Shown: positions 27,671-37,215 of the stretch, in pieces | Position numbering within the stretch: position 1 is the stretch's first letter | Layout of the letters: each line of letters begins with the position of its first letter | NCBI GenBank assembly: GCA_024742285.1 | Contig: JANSYR010000013.1 | Span: 1 to 64,000 of the forward strand | Reading direction: 5' to 3' | Source of the DNA: a bacterium | GTDB lineage: Bacteria; Myxococcota_A; UBA9160; UBA4427 | DNA: 64,000 nucleotides | The notes under the pieces: generated by a model | What the model was told of the DNA's origin: nothing | Seen by the model: the letters and a program-made list of their open reading frames with translations, nothing else | The model's database searches: none | Made by a program: the position numbers and the translations under genes

Positions 27671-30472
27671 ATGGGGAAGTCGCTCGTCATCGTCGAGTCG
27701 CCCGCCAAGGCGCGGACCATCAACAAGTATCTCGGACGAGACTACGTGGTGAAGTCCAGTGTCGGGCACATCCGTGATCTCCCGACGAGTGGCTCCGGCA
27801 AGAAGGTCGATCCGAAGGCACGTGCGGCCGCTGCGGCGAAGACGCGCAAGATGCCGGAGGCCAAGCGCGAGAAGCACAAGAAGGAGCAGGCCAAGAAGGC
27901 GCTCTTCGCTCGCATGGGGATCAACCCGGAGAAGGATTGGGCCGCGACCTACGAGATCCTCCCGGGCAAGGAGAAGGTGGTCAACGAGCTGAAGAAGCTC
28001 GCCAAGGACGCCGACCAGGTCTATCTCGCGACGGATCTCGATCGCGAGGGCGAAGCGATCGCATGGCATCTGCGCGAGGTGATCGGCGGCGACGAGAAGC
28101 GCTTCAAGCGGGTCGTCTTCAACGAGATCACGAAGAGCGCGATCCAGCAGGCCTTCGAAGATCCCGGCGATCTCGACATCTCCCGGGTGAACGCCCAGCA
28201 GGCGCGACGGTTCCTCGATCGCGTGGTCGGCTACATGCTCTCGCCGCTCCTGTGGGCGAAGCTCGCGCGCGGTCTTTCTGCGGGACGCGTCCAGTCGGTC
28301 GCGGTCCGTCTGATCGTCGAGCGCGAGAAGGAGATCCGCGCCTTCGTCCCGGAGGAATTCTGGGAGGTCCACGCCGACACGAAGACGGCCAAGAAGGAGG
28401 CGCTCCGCCTCGAAGTCGCCAAGCAGAACGGCGAGAATTTCCGGCCGACCTCCGAGGAGCAGACGAACGCGGCCCTCGCGCTGCTCGAGGCCGCCGACTA
28501 CGAAGTCGCCGAGCGCAAGGACAAGCCGACCAAGACGCGCCCCGGCGCGCCCTACATCACGTCGACGCTCCAGCAGGCGGCGAGCACGCGCCTCGGGTTC
28601 AGCGTCAAGAAGACGATGATGCTCGCCCAGCGGCTCTACGAAGCCGGTCACATCACGTACATGCGAACCGACTCGACGAATCTCTCCGCGGAGGCGGTCG
28701 AGTCCTGCCGCGAGCTGATCGGCGGGGAATACGGTCCGCGCTACCTGCCCGAAGAGGCCAAGTCGTATTCGAGCAAGGAAGGCGCGCAGGAGGCCCACGA
28801 GGCGATCCGGCCGTCCGACGTGGCCGTGAAGCCCGGTTCGATCTCCGGTCTCGAGCGCGACCAGGAACGTCTCTACGACATGATCTGGCGCCAGTTCGTC
28901 GCGTGCCAGATGACGCAGGCCGAGTACCTCTCGACCAATCTGACGATCAAGGCCGGCGACTTCGAGCTGAAGACCCGCGGCCGGATCCTGGTCTTCGACG
29001 GCTACACGAAGGTCCAGCCGACGACGGGCAAGAGCGATGCGAACGTCGCCCTTCCGGACGTCCAGGTCGGCGAACGGCTCCAGCTCGAGAAGCTCGACCC
29101 CAGTCAGCACTTCACGAAGCCGCCGTCCCGCTTCGGCGAAGCGAGCCTCGTGAAGGAGCTCGAGAAGCGCGGCATCGGTCGGCCCTCGACCTACGCGTCG
29201 ATCATCTCGACGATCCAGGACCGCGGCTACGTCCGCCTCGACAACCGCCGCTTCCACGCCGAGAAGATGGGCGAGATCGTGACCGAGCGACTCGTCGAGA
29301 ACTTCGGCGACCTGATGGACTACGGCTTCACCGCCGGGCTGGAAGAGGCCCTCGACGAGGTGGCCGTCGGCTCCAAACAGTGGAAGAAGGTCCTCGGGGA
29401 CTTCTACGACGATTTCCGCAAGACGCTCACCGCCGCGGAGGACCAGGCGAAGGGCATGCGGCCCAACTCGCCGACGGACACCGACATCCCGTGTCCGCAG
29501 TGCGAGCGGCCCATGCAGATCCGCACGGCGTCGACCGGCGTCTTCCTCGGCTGCTCCGGCTACGCGCTTCCGCCCAAGGAGCGCTGCAAGAGCACGATCA
29601 ACCTCGTGTCCGGCGACGAAGTGGAGACGGTGGGCGAGGACGAGGAAGAGAACGAGGCGCGGCTGCTGCTCAAGAAGCGGCATTGTCCGAAGTGCGAGAC
29701 CGCCATGGACAGCTACCTCGTCGACGAAGGCCGCAAGCTCCACGTCTGCGGCAACAACCCGGACTGCACCGGCTTCGAGGTGGAGACCGGCACGTTCCAG
29801 ATCAAGGGCTACGACGGCCCGGTCCTCGAGTGCGACAAGTGCGGCGAGGACATGCAGCTCAAGTCCGGGCGCTTCGGCAAGTACTTCGGCTGCACGAGCG
29901 ACGACTGCAAGAACACGCGCAAGCTGCTGCGGAACGGGGAGCCGGCCCCGCCGAAGGTCGACCCCATCCCGATGGAGCACCTGAAGTGCGAGCGCTGCGA
30001 CGACTTCTTCCTGCTGCGGGACGGAGCGGCGGGGATCTTCCTCGCGGCCAGCCAGTTCCCGAAGCACCGGGAGACCCGGGCCCCGTCCATCGAAGAGATC
30101 AAGAGCGTCGAGGACAAGCTCGACGAGAAGTACAAGTTCCTGGCGACCGCGCCACTCACGGACCACGAGGGGCGTCCGGCGATCGTCCGCTTCGCGCGCA
30201 AGACCAAGGAGCAGTACGTCACCTCGGAGCAGGACGGCAAGACGACCGGCTGGCGCGCCACCTATCAGGACGGCAAGTGGGTCGAGGAGATCCCGCCGCC
30301 GAAGAAGGCCGTCAAGGCGAAGGGCGCGGCCAAGAAGAAGCGGGCGGCCGCCAAGAAAGCGCCCAAGCGCAAGAGCGCGGCCAAGAAGAAGGCCGCCAAG
30401 AACGTGTCCAAGAAGGCGTCGAAGAAGGCAGCCAAGAAGAAGGCCGCGAAGAAGAAGGCAGCGGGGAAGTAG
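27671..30472 (+). CDS. topA: DNA topoisomerase I with lysine/alanine-rich tail
   Basis: A 933-aa type IA topoisomerase that relaxes negative supercoils. The TOPRIM domain starts [17 protein letters not shown] and has [13 protein letters not shown]; the catalytic Tyr330 is in [12 protein letters not shown]. Three C-terminal four-cysteine zinc ribbons follow (CPQC, CPKC, CDKC) and a fourth with only CERC left. The last 50 or so residues are repeats of Lys-Lys-Ala like a histone H1 tail, which is known to add non-specific DNA binding in some high-GC lineages. The start has no strong ribosome site but the TOPRIM motif fixes it. Confidence 0.97.
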   Translation: MGKSLVIVESPAKARTINKYLGRDYVVKSSVGHIRDLPTSGSGKKVDPKARAAAAAKTRKMPEAKREKHKKEQAKKALFARMGINPEKDWAATYEILPGKEKVVNELKKLAKDADQVYLATDLDREGEAIAWHLREVIGGDEKRFKRVVFNEITKSAIQQAFEDPGDLDISRVNAQQARRFLDRVVGYMLSPLLWAKLARGLSAGRVQSVAVRLIVEREKEIRAFVPEEFWEVHADTKTAKKEALRLEVAKQNGENFRPTSEEQTNAALALLEAADYEVAERKDKPTKTRPGAPYITSTLQQAASTRLGFSVKKTMMLAQRLYEAGHITYMRTDSTNLSAEAVESCRELIGGEYGPRYLPEEAKSYSSKEGAQEAHEAIRPSDVAVKPGSISGLERDQERLYDMIWRQFVACQMTQAEYLSTNLTIKAGDFELKTRGRILVFDGYTKVQPTTGKSDANVALPDVQVGERLQLEKLDPSQHFTKPPSRFGEASLVKELEKRGIGRPSTYASIISTIQDRGYVRLDNRRFHAEKMGEIVTERLVENFGDLMDYGFTAGLEEALDEVAVGSKQWKKVLGDFYDDFRKTLTAAEDQAKGMRPNSPTDTDIPCPQCERPMQIRTASTGVFLGCSGYALPPKERCKSTINLVSGDEVETVGEDEEENEARLLLKKRHCPKCETAMDSYLVDEGRKLHVCGNNPDCTGFEVETGTFQIKGYDGPVLECDKCGEDMQLKSGRFGKYFGCTSDDCKNTRKLLRNGEPAPPKVDPIPMEHLKCERCDDFFLLRDGAAGIFLAASQFPKHRETRAPSIEEIKSVEDKLDEKYKFLATAPLTDHEGRPAIVRFARKTKEQYVTSEQDGKTTGWRATYQDGKWVEEIPPPKKAVKAKGAAKKKRAAAKKAPKRKSAAKKKAAKNVSKKASKKAAKKKAAKKKAAGK

Positions 30473-30565
30473 ACTCCGCGAGTTCGCCTCGGCCGCTTCG
30501 CGTCGCACTGGCTACCGCGGTGCGTCTCCGGCACGTTCTTGCTCGAACCGAGCGAGGCTCCCGAG

Positions 30566-31195
30566 ATGACCTGGACACCCGACACGCCCGAAGCGCGACT
30601 CGATCGACTCGAGTCCCTCGACGCGATCCGTCAGCTCGTGGCCAAGTACTGCCTGGCCCTCGACATGCGCGACCTCGACGCGCTCTGCGGGCTCTTCCCG
30701 GAAGACGTGCGCGTCAGTCGTGACGAGACCGGTCGTCGAGCCCTCAAGGTCTGGTTCGACCAGACGCTCCGCGACCAGTTCACCGGGACGGCCCACGTCA
30801 CCGGCAACCACATCATCGAGTTCGACGACCCCGACCACGCCCGCGGCCTCGTGTACAGCCGGAACGAGCACGAGGCGGGCGAGGAATGGGTGATCATGAC
30901 GATGGTCTATTGGGATCGCTACGAGCGGCTCGGAGGAGCGTGGCTCTTCCGTCGGCGTCTGCCGCTCTACTGGTACGCGACGGATCTGAACGCGCCGCCG
31001 GTCGGCGACAAGAAGATGCGGTGGCCCGACCGGGAGGCGTACGACGGGGGCTTCGCGCAGTTCTTCGCGTCGTGGGCGCGCTTCTGGTCCGACGACTACG
31101 TGCGGGACTCCGAGGTGCCGGCCCCGGCGCCCCTCGATGGCTTCCTGGCGCGCATGGCTCCGGAAGACGAGCGGCTCCCGGTTCGGGTTCGCTAG
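30566..31195 (+). CDS. SnoaL/NTF2-like protein
   Basis: A 209-aa protein with an NTF2-like cone fold typical of SnoaL_4 domains: LDRLESLDAIRQLVAKYCLALDMRDLDALCGLFPEDV at the start, then a HVTGNHIIEFDDPDHARGLVYSRNEHE strand region. Members are often steroid isomerase-like or cyclase-like enzymes, or act as small-molecule binding partners in degradation clusters, but no catalytic Asp/His pair can be assigned here. The start ATG 30566 follows GAGCGAGG; a TTG at 30539 would add nine residues. It sits 93 bp after topA and 12 bp before a hydrolase gene, with which it may be cotranscribed. Confidence 0.75.
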   Translation: MTWTPDTPEARLDRLESLDAIRQLVAKYCLALDMRDLDALCGLFPEDVRVSRDETGRRALKVWFDQTLRDQFTGTAHVTGNHIIEFDDPDHARGLVYSRNEHEAGEEWVIMTMVYWDRYERLGGAWLFRRRLPLYWYATDLNAPPVGDKKMRWPDREAYDGGFAQFFASWARFWSDDYVRDSEVPAPAPLDGFLARMAPEDERLPVRVR

Positions 31196-31207
31196 GGAGG
31201 GCGCGTG

Positions 31208-32332
31208 ATGATCAGGGGCCTGCAGATCGTCTCCGTCGGGATCGCATCGATCGTGATCGTCGCATCGATCGCCTGGTTCGCCGTAGGGGGTGCTGCCGGG
31301 ATCGCCGAGTCTCAGCTTCCCGAGTTCCCGGACTGGCCGGCGCCGCAGGGCGATCTCGCCGCGGGTGGCGAGGGGGATTTCCATTTCGCCACGTGGTCGC
31401 CCTACGACTTCGACATCCTGCTTCGCCGCCGTCCGCTTCCGGTCCCGACCACGGGACTCGGCACGCTCGTGCTCCCGGACGGCGTTTCCGCCGAGGCGCC
31501 GGTGCCGGCGGTGGTGCTCGTCCACGGCAGCGGCGGGATCACGCCGGGGCGCGAGATGCGGATCGCGCAGACCCTGGCGGAAGCCGGAATCGCGGGGTTC
31601 GTGATCGACTACTACCGGCCGCGCGGGATCACCACGGAGACGCCGTACCTGTCGAAGGTCATGGCGGTGACGGAGTTCGACGCAGCGACCGATGCGTACG
31701 CGGCCCTGCGACTGCTCTCGACCCATCCCGCGATCGACGGGGCGCGAATCGGAATGATCGGCTTCTCGTACGGAGGCATGGCGGTACGGATCGCGATGGA
31801 CGAGCGCGTCCGGGAGGCGGTCGCGCCGGCTCATTCGGGCTTCGCCGCCTTCGTCGACGTCTATGGCCCGTGCTTCCAGGACTGGGGGACGAAGCGCGTG
31901 AACGGTGCTCCCCTGCTCACCCTGCGCGGAACCGAGGACGCCTCGAACGACCTCGCGGCGTGCGGCGAGCGGGAGGCGGCGTTGCGTTCGCTCGGCGTCG
32001 AGGTCGACGCGCGGGTGTACGAGGGCGCTGGGCACGCGTGGGAAGCGGAGACCCCGCGTCGGCTCTTCGAGGAGTCCCCCTACGTCGCCGGGTGCACGAT
32101 CGAGTACGACGAGCAGGGCCATTCGTGGATCGAGGACGTGCCGATCGTCGATGGAGACCCCGACGACACGCGTGCGGAGCGGGTCGTGATGCGGCTCTCG
32201 AGCGGGGGACCGATGGCCGCCTGCGTGCACTCGGGATACCTGATCGGTCGTGACGACGAGGCGAGGGCGAAGGCGACTGCGGCCTTCCTGGGCTTCTTCG
32301 CGAAGACCCTCGGTGCGGAGGGCGGCGGATGA
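31208..32332 (+). CDS. dienelactone hydrolase-like alpha/beta hydrolase, membrane-anchored or secreted
   Basis: A 374-aa protein with an N-terminal hydrophobic segment (IVSVGIASIVIVASIAWFAVGG) that is a signal anchor or uncleaved signal peptide. The alpha/beta hydrolase core has VVLVHGSGGITPG for the oxyanion hole and the nucleophile Ser in GFSYGGMAV. Dienelactone-hydrolase-like proteins cleave esters or lactones. GGGAGGG lies before the ATG at 31208; a GTG one codon upstream is possible. It overlaps the next gene by ATGA. The substrate is unknown. Confidence 0.8.
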   Translation: MIRGLQIVSVGIASIVIVASIAWFAVGGAAGIAESQLPEFPDWPAPQGDLAAGGEGDFHFATWSPYDFDILLRRRPLPVPTTGLGTLVLPDGVSAEAPVPAVVLVHGSGGITPGREMRIAQTLAEAGIAGFVIDYYRPRGITTETPYLSKVMAVTEFDAATDAYAALRLLSTHPAIDGARIGMIGFSYGGMAVRIAMDERVREAVAPAHSGFAAFVDVYGPCFQDWGTKRVNGAPLLTLRGTEDASNDLAACGEREAALRSLGVEVDARVYEGAGHAWEAETPRRLFEESPYVAGCTIEYDEQGHSWIEDVPIVDGDPDDTRAERVVMRLSSGGPMAACVHSGYLIGRDDEARAKATAAFLGFFAKTLGAEGGG

Positions 32333-33231
32333 GCACCCGGCGAGGGCGCGGAACGCGGCCGGCGATGGCGGTCGTGGCCCTGGTCGGCCTGGTCGGCGGG
32401 GCGGTCGCCCTCGCTGAGCGGGACGAGGCGGCGGACGCGGTCGAGGGGACCGTCGTCCTGTTGCACGGCCTCGGCCGTAGCGAGAACAACATGCGGATCC
32501 TCGAGTGGCGGCTGGAGGCGCGCGGATACCGGGTCTGCAATGTCGGATACGACACGCGCGTGGCGACGATCGAGGACGCGACCGACGAGGTCGCCCGGGC
32601 GATCGCGGTCTGCGAGCCCGGCGTCGAACCGGTCCACTTCGTGACCCACTCGCTGGGCGGGTTGGTCCTGAGGGCGCTCCTTCCGCGATACCCGGATCTA
32701 CGGCCCGGGCGCGCCGTGATGCTCGCTCCCCCCAATCACGGCAGCGAGATCGCCGACAGGCTTCGGGATCTGGGTTGGTTGACGGCGGTGATGGGGCCGC
32801 TCGCCGCGCAGCTCGGGACCCGCCCGGAGGACCTCCCGAAACGCCTCCCGGTCCCCTCGATTCCCTTCGGTGTCATCGCCGGAGACGACTGGATCAACCC
32901 TGCGGGTCCGCTCTGGCTCCCGTCCCCGCACGACGGGACGGTCAGCGTCGAGAGTACGCGCCTCGAGGGGATGCGGGACCACATCGTGCTCCCCTACACC
33001 CACACCTTCATCGTCGCCGCGGGGCCAGTCGCAGACGAGGTCGACACCTTTCTGCGACGGGGCCGATTCGGCGCCGGGGGGCAGGCGGCAGAAGCGTCCG
33101 AAAGCTGCCTTGGCGGCGTCGGAATCGATCCCCTACCTTCCGCGGGCCTGGTCGCGTGCGACGCCCGCCCCGGTCCACCTCGATTCGGAGGCGGAGCAGG
33201 TCGGAACGACTCCGGTTCGCCGGAATCGTGA
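32329..33231 (+). CDS. secreted lipase-like alpha/beta hydrolase
   Basis: A 300-aa protein with an N-terminal signal-like hydrophobic stretch, then a lipase/acyl-transfer type fold: VVLLHGLGRSENNM forms the oxyanion loop and FVTHSLGGLVLRALL contains the nucleophile Ser of G/T-H-S-L-G-G. HTFI near residue 224 may carry the catalytic His. It is translationally coupled to the preceding hydrolase. The last 60 residues are rich in Gly and Pro and have no clear fold, so the true C-terminus might be functionally shorter. Substrate unknown. Confidence 0.78.
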   Translation: MSTRRGRGTRPAMAVVALVGLVGGAVALAERDEAADAVEGTVVLLHGLGRSENNMRILEWRLEARGYRVCNVGYDTRVATIEDATDEVARAIAVCEPGVEPVHFVTHSLGGLVLRALLPRYPDLRPGRAVMLAPPNHGSEIADRLRDLGWLTAVMGPLAAQLGTRPEDLPKRLPVPSIPFGVIAGDDWINPAGPLWLPSPHDGTVSVESTRLEGMRDHIVLPYTHTFIVAAGPVADEVDTFLRRGRFGAGGQAAEASESCLGGVGIDPLPSAGLVACDARPGPPRFGGGAGRNDSGSPES

Positions 33232-33404
33232 CGATCGTCGGAAGTCGCGCGATCCCAGGTACGTCGTCCTCCTGGTCCTGGCAGAGTCCGGATGGGAAGA
33301 GGGCGGAGACAAAAGCGATCCCTGCTCTCCGGATGTGGAAGGAGGGGTCGTACATGCGCCCGACGAAGGATCGCGAATCGCGACCGCGGGCACGGAGTGA
33401 GTTC

Positions 33405-33698
33405 GTGAAGAAGATTTATGTTGGCAACCTTCCCTGGGCCACGACAGACGACGATCTGCGTGAGCTCTTCTCTACTTACGGCGCCGTCGCGTCCTCGGCG
33501 GTCGTGAACGATCGCGAGACCGGCCGCTCGCGCGGCTTCGGCTTCGTCGAGATGGAAGGGGCCGACGCTGACAAGGCCATCGGCGAGCTCGACGGCCGCG
33601 ACTACGGCGGCCGCGCGCTGCGCGTCAACGAGGCGCTCGACAAGCGTCGCGGTGGCGGCGGCGGTGGTGGCGGCGGCGGCGGCGGCGGTCGCTGGTAG
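33405..33698 (+). CDS. small RRM RNA-binding protein with glycine tail
   Basis: A 97-aa protein consisting of one RNA recognition motif followed by a run of 13 glycines and Arg-Trp. RNP2 is IYVGNLPW and RNP1 is RGFGFVEM, with the aromatic residues that stack on RNA. Bacterial proteins of this size are often cold- or stress-induced and bind mRNA. I choose GTG 33405 because GGAG lies 9 bp upstream and the fold begins at the next codon (KKIYVGNL); the long frame upstream is non-coding. A terminator hairpin is found about 180 bp beyond the stop codon. Confidence 0.9.
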   Translation: MKKIYVGNLPWATTDDDLRELFSTYGAVASSAVVNDRETGRSRGFGFVEMEGADADKAIGELDGRDYGGRALRVNEALDKRRGGGGGGGGGGGGGRW

Positions 33699-33876
33699 AC
33701 TGCACCGCCGCTTCGGGAGGGCTGAGTCTTCTCCCGATGCTCGGTGATGTTCGAGACTTGAATCCGAAGGCGCGAGCCGACGCGGCGGACACGTTCATCC
33801 GCAGGCCGCGCGCTTCGGTGTTCCGAATGCGAGGCCGTGAGGCACACGCACCCTTTCGGGACGAGTCGAACGACGG

Positions 33877-33904
33877 AAGCCCCGATCTTCGGTTCGGGGC
33901 TTTC
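33877..33904 (+). terminator. terminator downstream of RRM gene
   Basis: A stem of 8-9 bp (AGCCCCGA and TCGGGGCT, 33878-33885 with 33894-33901) with an 8-nt loop is followed by TTTCG. It closes a 180-nt untranslated region after the RRM gene, which holds no recognisable gene. Confidence 0.65.
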
Positions 33905-33972
33905 GTGCATCCGGGGATGGGCTGGCGCAGCCAGCGGGCCTCGGCGGAGTGGGCGTCCGGGATGCGGAGGCG

Positions 33973-35247
33973 ATGAACAGAACGCTTCGACGCGCGCTGT
34001 GGTCCCGGCCCTTCGTTCTGGCGGCCGCCGGGCTGGGCGCGGGCCTCGTGAACCCGCGCTTTCGGCCCGGACCCATCGACGAGATCGTGATCGCGAGTGT
34101 CGCCGTGCCCGCCCTGTTGGCGGCGTGGGCCGCCGAACGTCCTTCACTCACGCGGGGCGCGAACGTCGTCTCGATCGGGATCGGCCTGATCGGCTGGACG
34201 ATCTTCTCGTTCGTGACCAACGGGGTCTACGGGCCGCTGGTCGTGGGCTTCCTGCTCGAGATCCTGATCGCGGCGATCTCGATGGGCGTGCGCGGGGTGA
34301 CGGCCGTGACGGTCGGTTCCTCCCTCGCGCTGGTCGGCATGGCCTGGACGCGGGGGGCCGATGCGATCGGGATCCTGAGCTTCGAGCTCGTTCTGGTCGC
34401 GGCAGCAGGGGCGCTCGGCGCCGCGATGGTCCGGCGCCGGCAGACGAGTGAGCTCGCGCTCCGGACCCAGGGCGAGGAGCTCGGACAGCGCCTCGATTCG
34501 CTCCAGCGGGAGCTCGAGGACGAGCGCGTGATCAGCCGGGTCGGGGAGAACGTCGCGCGGCTCGCGCACGGATTGAAGAACGCCGTGCACAGCCTGCGCG
34601 GCTTCGTGACGCTGATCGAGCCGGAGCTCGACCGCGGCGCGAGCGGGCAGGCGGCCCTCGCCGGGCTCCATGCCGCGATCGATGATCTCGAGAAGCTCGC
34701 GCGACTCACGCTCGCAGACGGCGACGCCGGCGGGACGGTGGGGCCCACACCCGAGTCGGCTCGCAGCGGCGCGGCGGGCGCGAGCTCCCTGGGCGAGCTG
34801 CTCGCTGCCGCGCGCGGGGAGATCGAAACCGCGAATCCCGGTGTCGAATGGACGGTCGACCTCTCGGACGGCGCGGAGGCCGCGCGCGTCGGGGTGGAGC
34901 GGGAGACCCTGCTCGAGATGTTCGTGATCCTGATGCGAAACGCCGTCGAGGCGATGGACGGGCGAGGGCGGGGGCGCGTGGAGCTCTCTCGGCTCGGCCG
35001 ATTCGTGCGCATCGCCGTCGCGGACGAGGGGCCGGGCTTCCCCGCAGAGATGCTCGGCGGCGAGCTCCAGCCGGGCGTCACCACCAAGGAGAAGGGCAGC
35101 GGCTTCGGCCTCTTTCTCGCCCGACGGATCGCAGGGGACGCCGGCGGCCATCTCGAGATCGGAAACCTCGAGACGGGGGGCGCATTCGTCCAGGTCGCGC
35201 TTCCTTCTGTCGAAGAGGGTTTCGACGAAGCTGGCGCGGAGGTCTGA
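33973..35247 (+). CDS. membrane sensor histidine kinase
   Basis: A 424-aa kinase. The first 155 residues form about five hydrophobic helices without a recognisable sensor domain. A short coiled coil leads to the dimerisation helix with His199 in ARLAHGLKNAVHSLRGF (NtrB-like H-x-x-K-N form). The ATP-binding domain has Asn323 in MRNAVEAM, DEGPGFP (351-357) and GSGFGLFLARR (375-385). It phosphorylates the response regulator encoded 10 bp downstream. The start ATG 33973 follows CGGAGGCG; an upstream ATG would add eight residues. The signal is unknown. Confidence 0.88.
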   Translation: MNRTLRRALWSRPFVLAAAGLGAGLVNPRFRPGPIDEIVIASVAVPALLAAWAAERPSLTRGANVVSIGIGLIGWTIFSFVTNGVYGPLVVGFLLEILIAAISMGVRGVTAVTVGSSLALVGMAWTRGADAIGILSFELVLVAAAGALGAAMVRRRQTSELALRTQGEELGQRLDSLQRELEDERVISRVGENVARLAHGLKNAVHSLRGFVTLIEPELDRGASGQAALAGLHAAIDDLEKLARLTLADGDAGGTVGPTPESARSGAAGASSLGELLAAARGEIETANPGVEWTVDLSDGAEAARVGVERETLLEMFVILMRNAVEAMDGRGRGRVELSRLGRFVRIAVADEGPGFPAEMLGGELQPGVTTKEKGSGFGLFLARRIAGDAGGHLEIGNLETGGAFVQVALPSVEEGFDEAGAEV

Positions 35248-35257
35248 CGGGCGAAGG

Positions 35258-36577
35258 ATGGCGGATTCGATTCTGATCGCGGAGGACGAGCGCGCTTCGG
35301 GGGAGTACCTGAAGCTCCTGCTCGAGGAGATGGGCTACGAGGTCCGGCTCGTCGGAAACGGCGTCGAGGCGCTGCTCGCGCTCGAGGCGCGAAGCTTCGA
35401 CCTCGTGATCACCGATCTGCGCATGCCTTCGATGGACGGCTTCGAGCTGCTGACCCACCTCGGGCAGCGCTGGCCGGGGATGCCCGCGATCGTGCTGTCG
35501 GCGAACGAGAATCCGCAGGACGTGATCGATGCCGTTCGCCTCGGGGCGGTGAACTACCTGCTCAAGCCCGCGACGCCGGCGAGCGTCGGGTCCGCGGTGG
35601 AAAGAGCGCTCCTCACCCGGAGTCGCACGGTCGTCGAGGACGCGACGGTTCCGGAGCTCGTCGGCGAGAGCAAGGCGATGGTCGAGGTCCGCCACCGGGT
35701 CCTGATGGCCGCGCGGAGCGACGTGCACGTCCTCGTGACGGGCGACACGGGAACCGGCAAGGAGCTCGTGTCCCGCGCGATCCACACGCACTCGGGCCTG
35801 AGCAAGGGGCCCTTCGTCGCGCACAATTGCGCGCTGTCCCCTTCGGACCTCTTCGAGAGCGAGTTCTTCGGTCACCGCCGCGGTGCGTTCACCGGGGCCG
35901 ACCGCGACCGCCGTGGGCTCCTTCGCGAGGCCCACGAGGGCGTGCTCTTCCTCGACGAGCTCGAGACCCTCGACATGGGCTTTCAGGCGAAGCTGCTGCG
36001 CGTGATCGACGACGGCGAGGTCCGGCCCGTCGGCGCCGAGAAGGCGGAGCGGGTGAACGTCCGCTTCGTCGCCGCGACCAATCGCGAGGCGCAGGTGATG
36101 ATCGACGAGGGGAGCCTGCGCGAGGATCTCTACTACCGTCTCCGAGGCGTGGAGATCCGACTGCCCGCGCTCGCCGACCGCCGCGAGGACATTCCGCTCC
36201 TGGTCGCTCACTTCGACAAGGCGGGGTCCGCCGGCTTCACGCCGGAGGCGATCGAGGCCCTGTGTGCAGCGCCGCTGCCGGGCAACGTGCGTCAGCTGCG
36301 GAACCTCGTGCAGGGGGCGCGGGCCGCAGCGGGGGACGCGCCGGTGGGGATGCTGCACCTCCCGACGGATCAGATCGGACGCGGCGGACCGGTCGTTCCG
36401 ACCGGAAGTGGCGCGGAGGGCGTGCCGCGCGGCGTGCCCCTCCGCGAGATCGAGCGCCGGGCGATCGTCCAGGCGCTCGAGGACTGCGACGGGAACCGCA
36501 CGCGTGCCGCGAAGCTCCTCGACATCGATCGCTCGACGCTGCGACGGAAGGTCGCGGAGTACGGGATCGACGCCTGA
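35258..36577 (+). CDS. NtrC-family sigma-54-dependent response regulator
   Basis: A 439-aa activator. The receiver domain has acidic residues Glu9/Asp10 and phosphoacceptor Asp53 in ITDLRMPSMDG. The AAA+ domain shows Walker A GDTGTGKE (162-169), the sigma-54 contact loop GAFTGA (209-214) and Walker B FLDELE (231-236). A Fis-type helix-turn-helix ends the protein (DGNRTRAAKLLDIDRSTLRRKV). It should activate RpoN promoters when phosphorylated by the adjacent kinase. No RpoN promoter consensus was noticed near it, so its targets probably lie elsewhere. Confidence 0.94.
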   Translation: MADSILIAEDERASGEYLKLLLEEMGYEVRLVGNGVEALLALEARSFDLVITDLRMPSMDGFELLTHLGQRWPGMPAIVLSANENPQDVIDAVRLGAVNYLLKPATPASVGSAVERALLTRSRTVVEDATVPELVGESKAMVEVRHRVLMAARSDVHVLVTGDTGTGKELVSRAIHTHSGLSKGPFVAHNCALSPSDLFESEFFGHRRGAFTGADRDRRGLLREAHEGVLFLDELETLDMGFQAKLLRVIDDGEVRPVGAEKAERVNVRFVAATNREAQVMIDEGSLREDLYYRLRGVEIRLPALADRREDIPLLVAHFDKAGSAGFTPEAIEALCAAPLPGNVRQLRNLVQGARAAAGDAPVGMLHLPTDQIGRGGPVVPTGSGAEGVPRGVPLREIERRAIVQALEDCDGNRTRAAKLLDIDRSTLRRKVAEYGIDA

Positions 36578-36652
36578 CGACCCGGTCGTCGCGGGCAGCC
36601 GGGGGCTTCGCTTCGGAAGGTCCGGGCGCTCGCGCGAGCGGTGGCCCGCCGA

Positions 36653-37102
36653 TCAGGGCGTCGGTGCGGCCGGGCGGAGCGGAGGCGGAGACGTCGTCTT
36701 CGCGCGGGGGGCGAGCGCGGTGAGGTAGCGGTCGAGGGCGTCGAGCTCGGCACGGGAACCGCCCACGAACTCGATGCCGTAGCCAGCGGGCTCGATCTCC
36801 CCGCCCTGGTTCGGTCGCAACGCGCGCCGCGTCCAGACGACGCGACCGACGAGCTGGAGCTCGGCCTCGTCGGGCAGAGCGATCGTGATGACGACCCTTC
36901 GTCCCGCGGCGAGGGGCTCCCACGACTTCACGTAGGCGCCGCCGCGGGAGAGATTGGCGGTGGTTTCCTCGGCGCTCCGGAAGAACGCGCGACCGGTCGC
37001 CGGTTCGGTCTCGGCATCGACCGTCGTGATCCGGACGGGAACCGCCGTCGCGACCCGCGGAAACTTCTGCAGTCCGGTCTGCGCCTGGCGCCACTGGCCC
37101 AT
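36653..37102 (-). CDS. PilZ-domain protein, probable c-di-GMP receptor
   Basis: A 149-aa single-domain protein. The features are an N-terminal basic segment (RVATAVPVR) in place of the RxxxR motif and NLSRGGAYV (50-58) for the D/NxSxxG motif, followed by beta strands with GRVVWTRR. PilZ proteins bind cyclic di-GMP and change motility, adhesion or secretion. The spacing in the first motif departs from the standard RxxxR, so affinity could be reduced. It is convergent with the response regulator gene. Confidence 0.82.
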   Translation of the reverse strand: MGQWRQAQTGLQKFPRVATAVPVRITTVDAETEPATGRAFFRSAEETTANLSRGGAYVKSWEPLAAGRRVVITIALPDEAELQLVGRVVWTRRALRPNQGGEIEPAGYGIEFVGGSRAELDALDRYLTALAPRAKTTSPPPLRPAAPTP

Positions 37103-37215
37103 GGGAAACCAACCCTCCTGGCTTGCGCATCGGCGGGCGGAGGGCCGGCTTGAGCCCCGCCTGAGTGGGCGGGGTGAAGGGCCTACGTGGCGAGCTGGGA
37201 GAGCCAGCGGCCGGG

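Noticed and set aside
27937-30723. Long alternative frame inside topA
   Set aside because: Out-of-frame shadow of a confidently identified gene.
33737-33976. Short frame between the RRM and kinase genes
   Set aside because: It spans a strong terminator hairpin and has no recognisable protein features.
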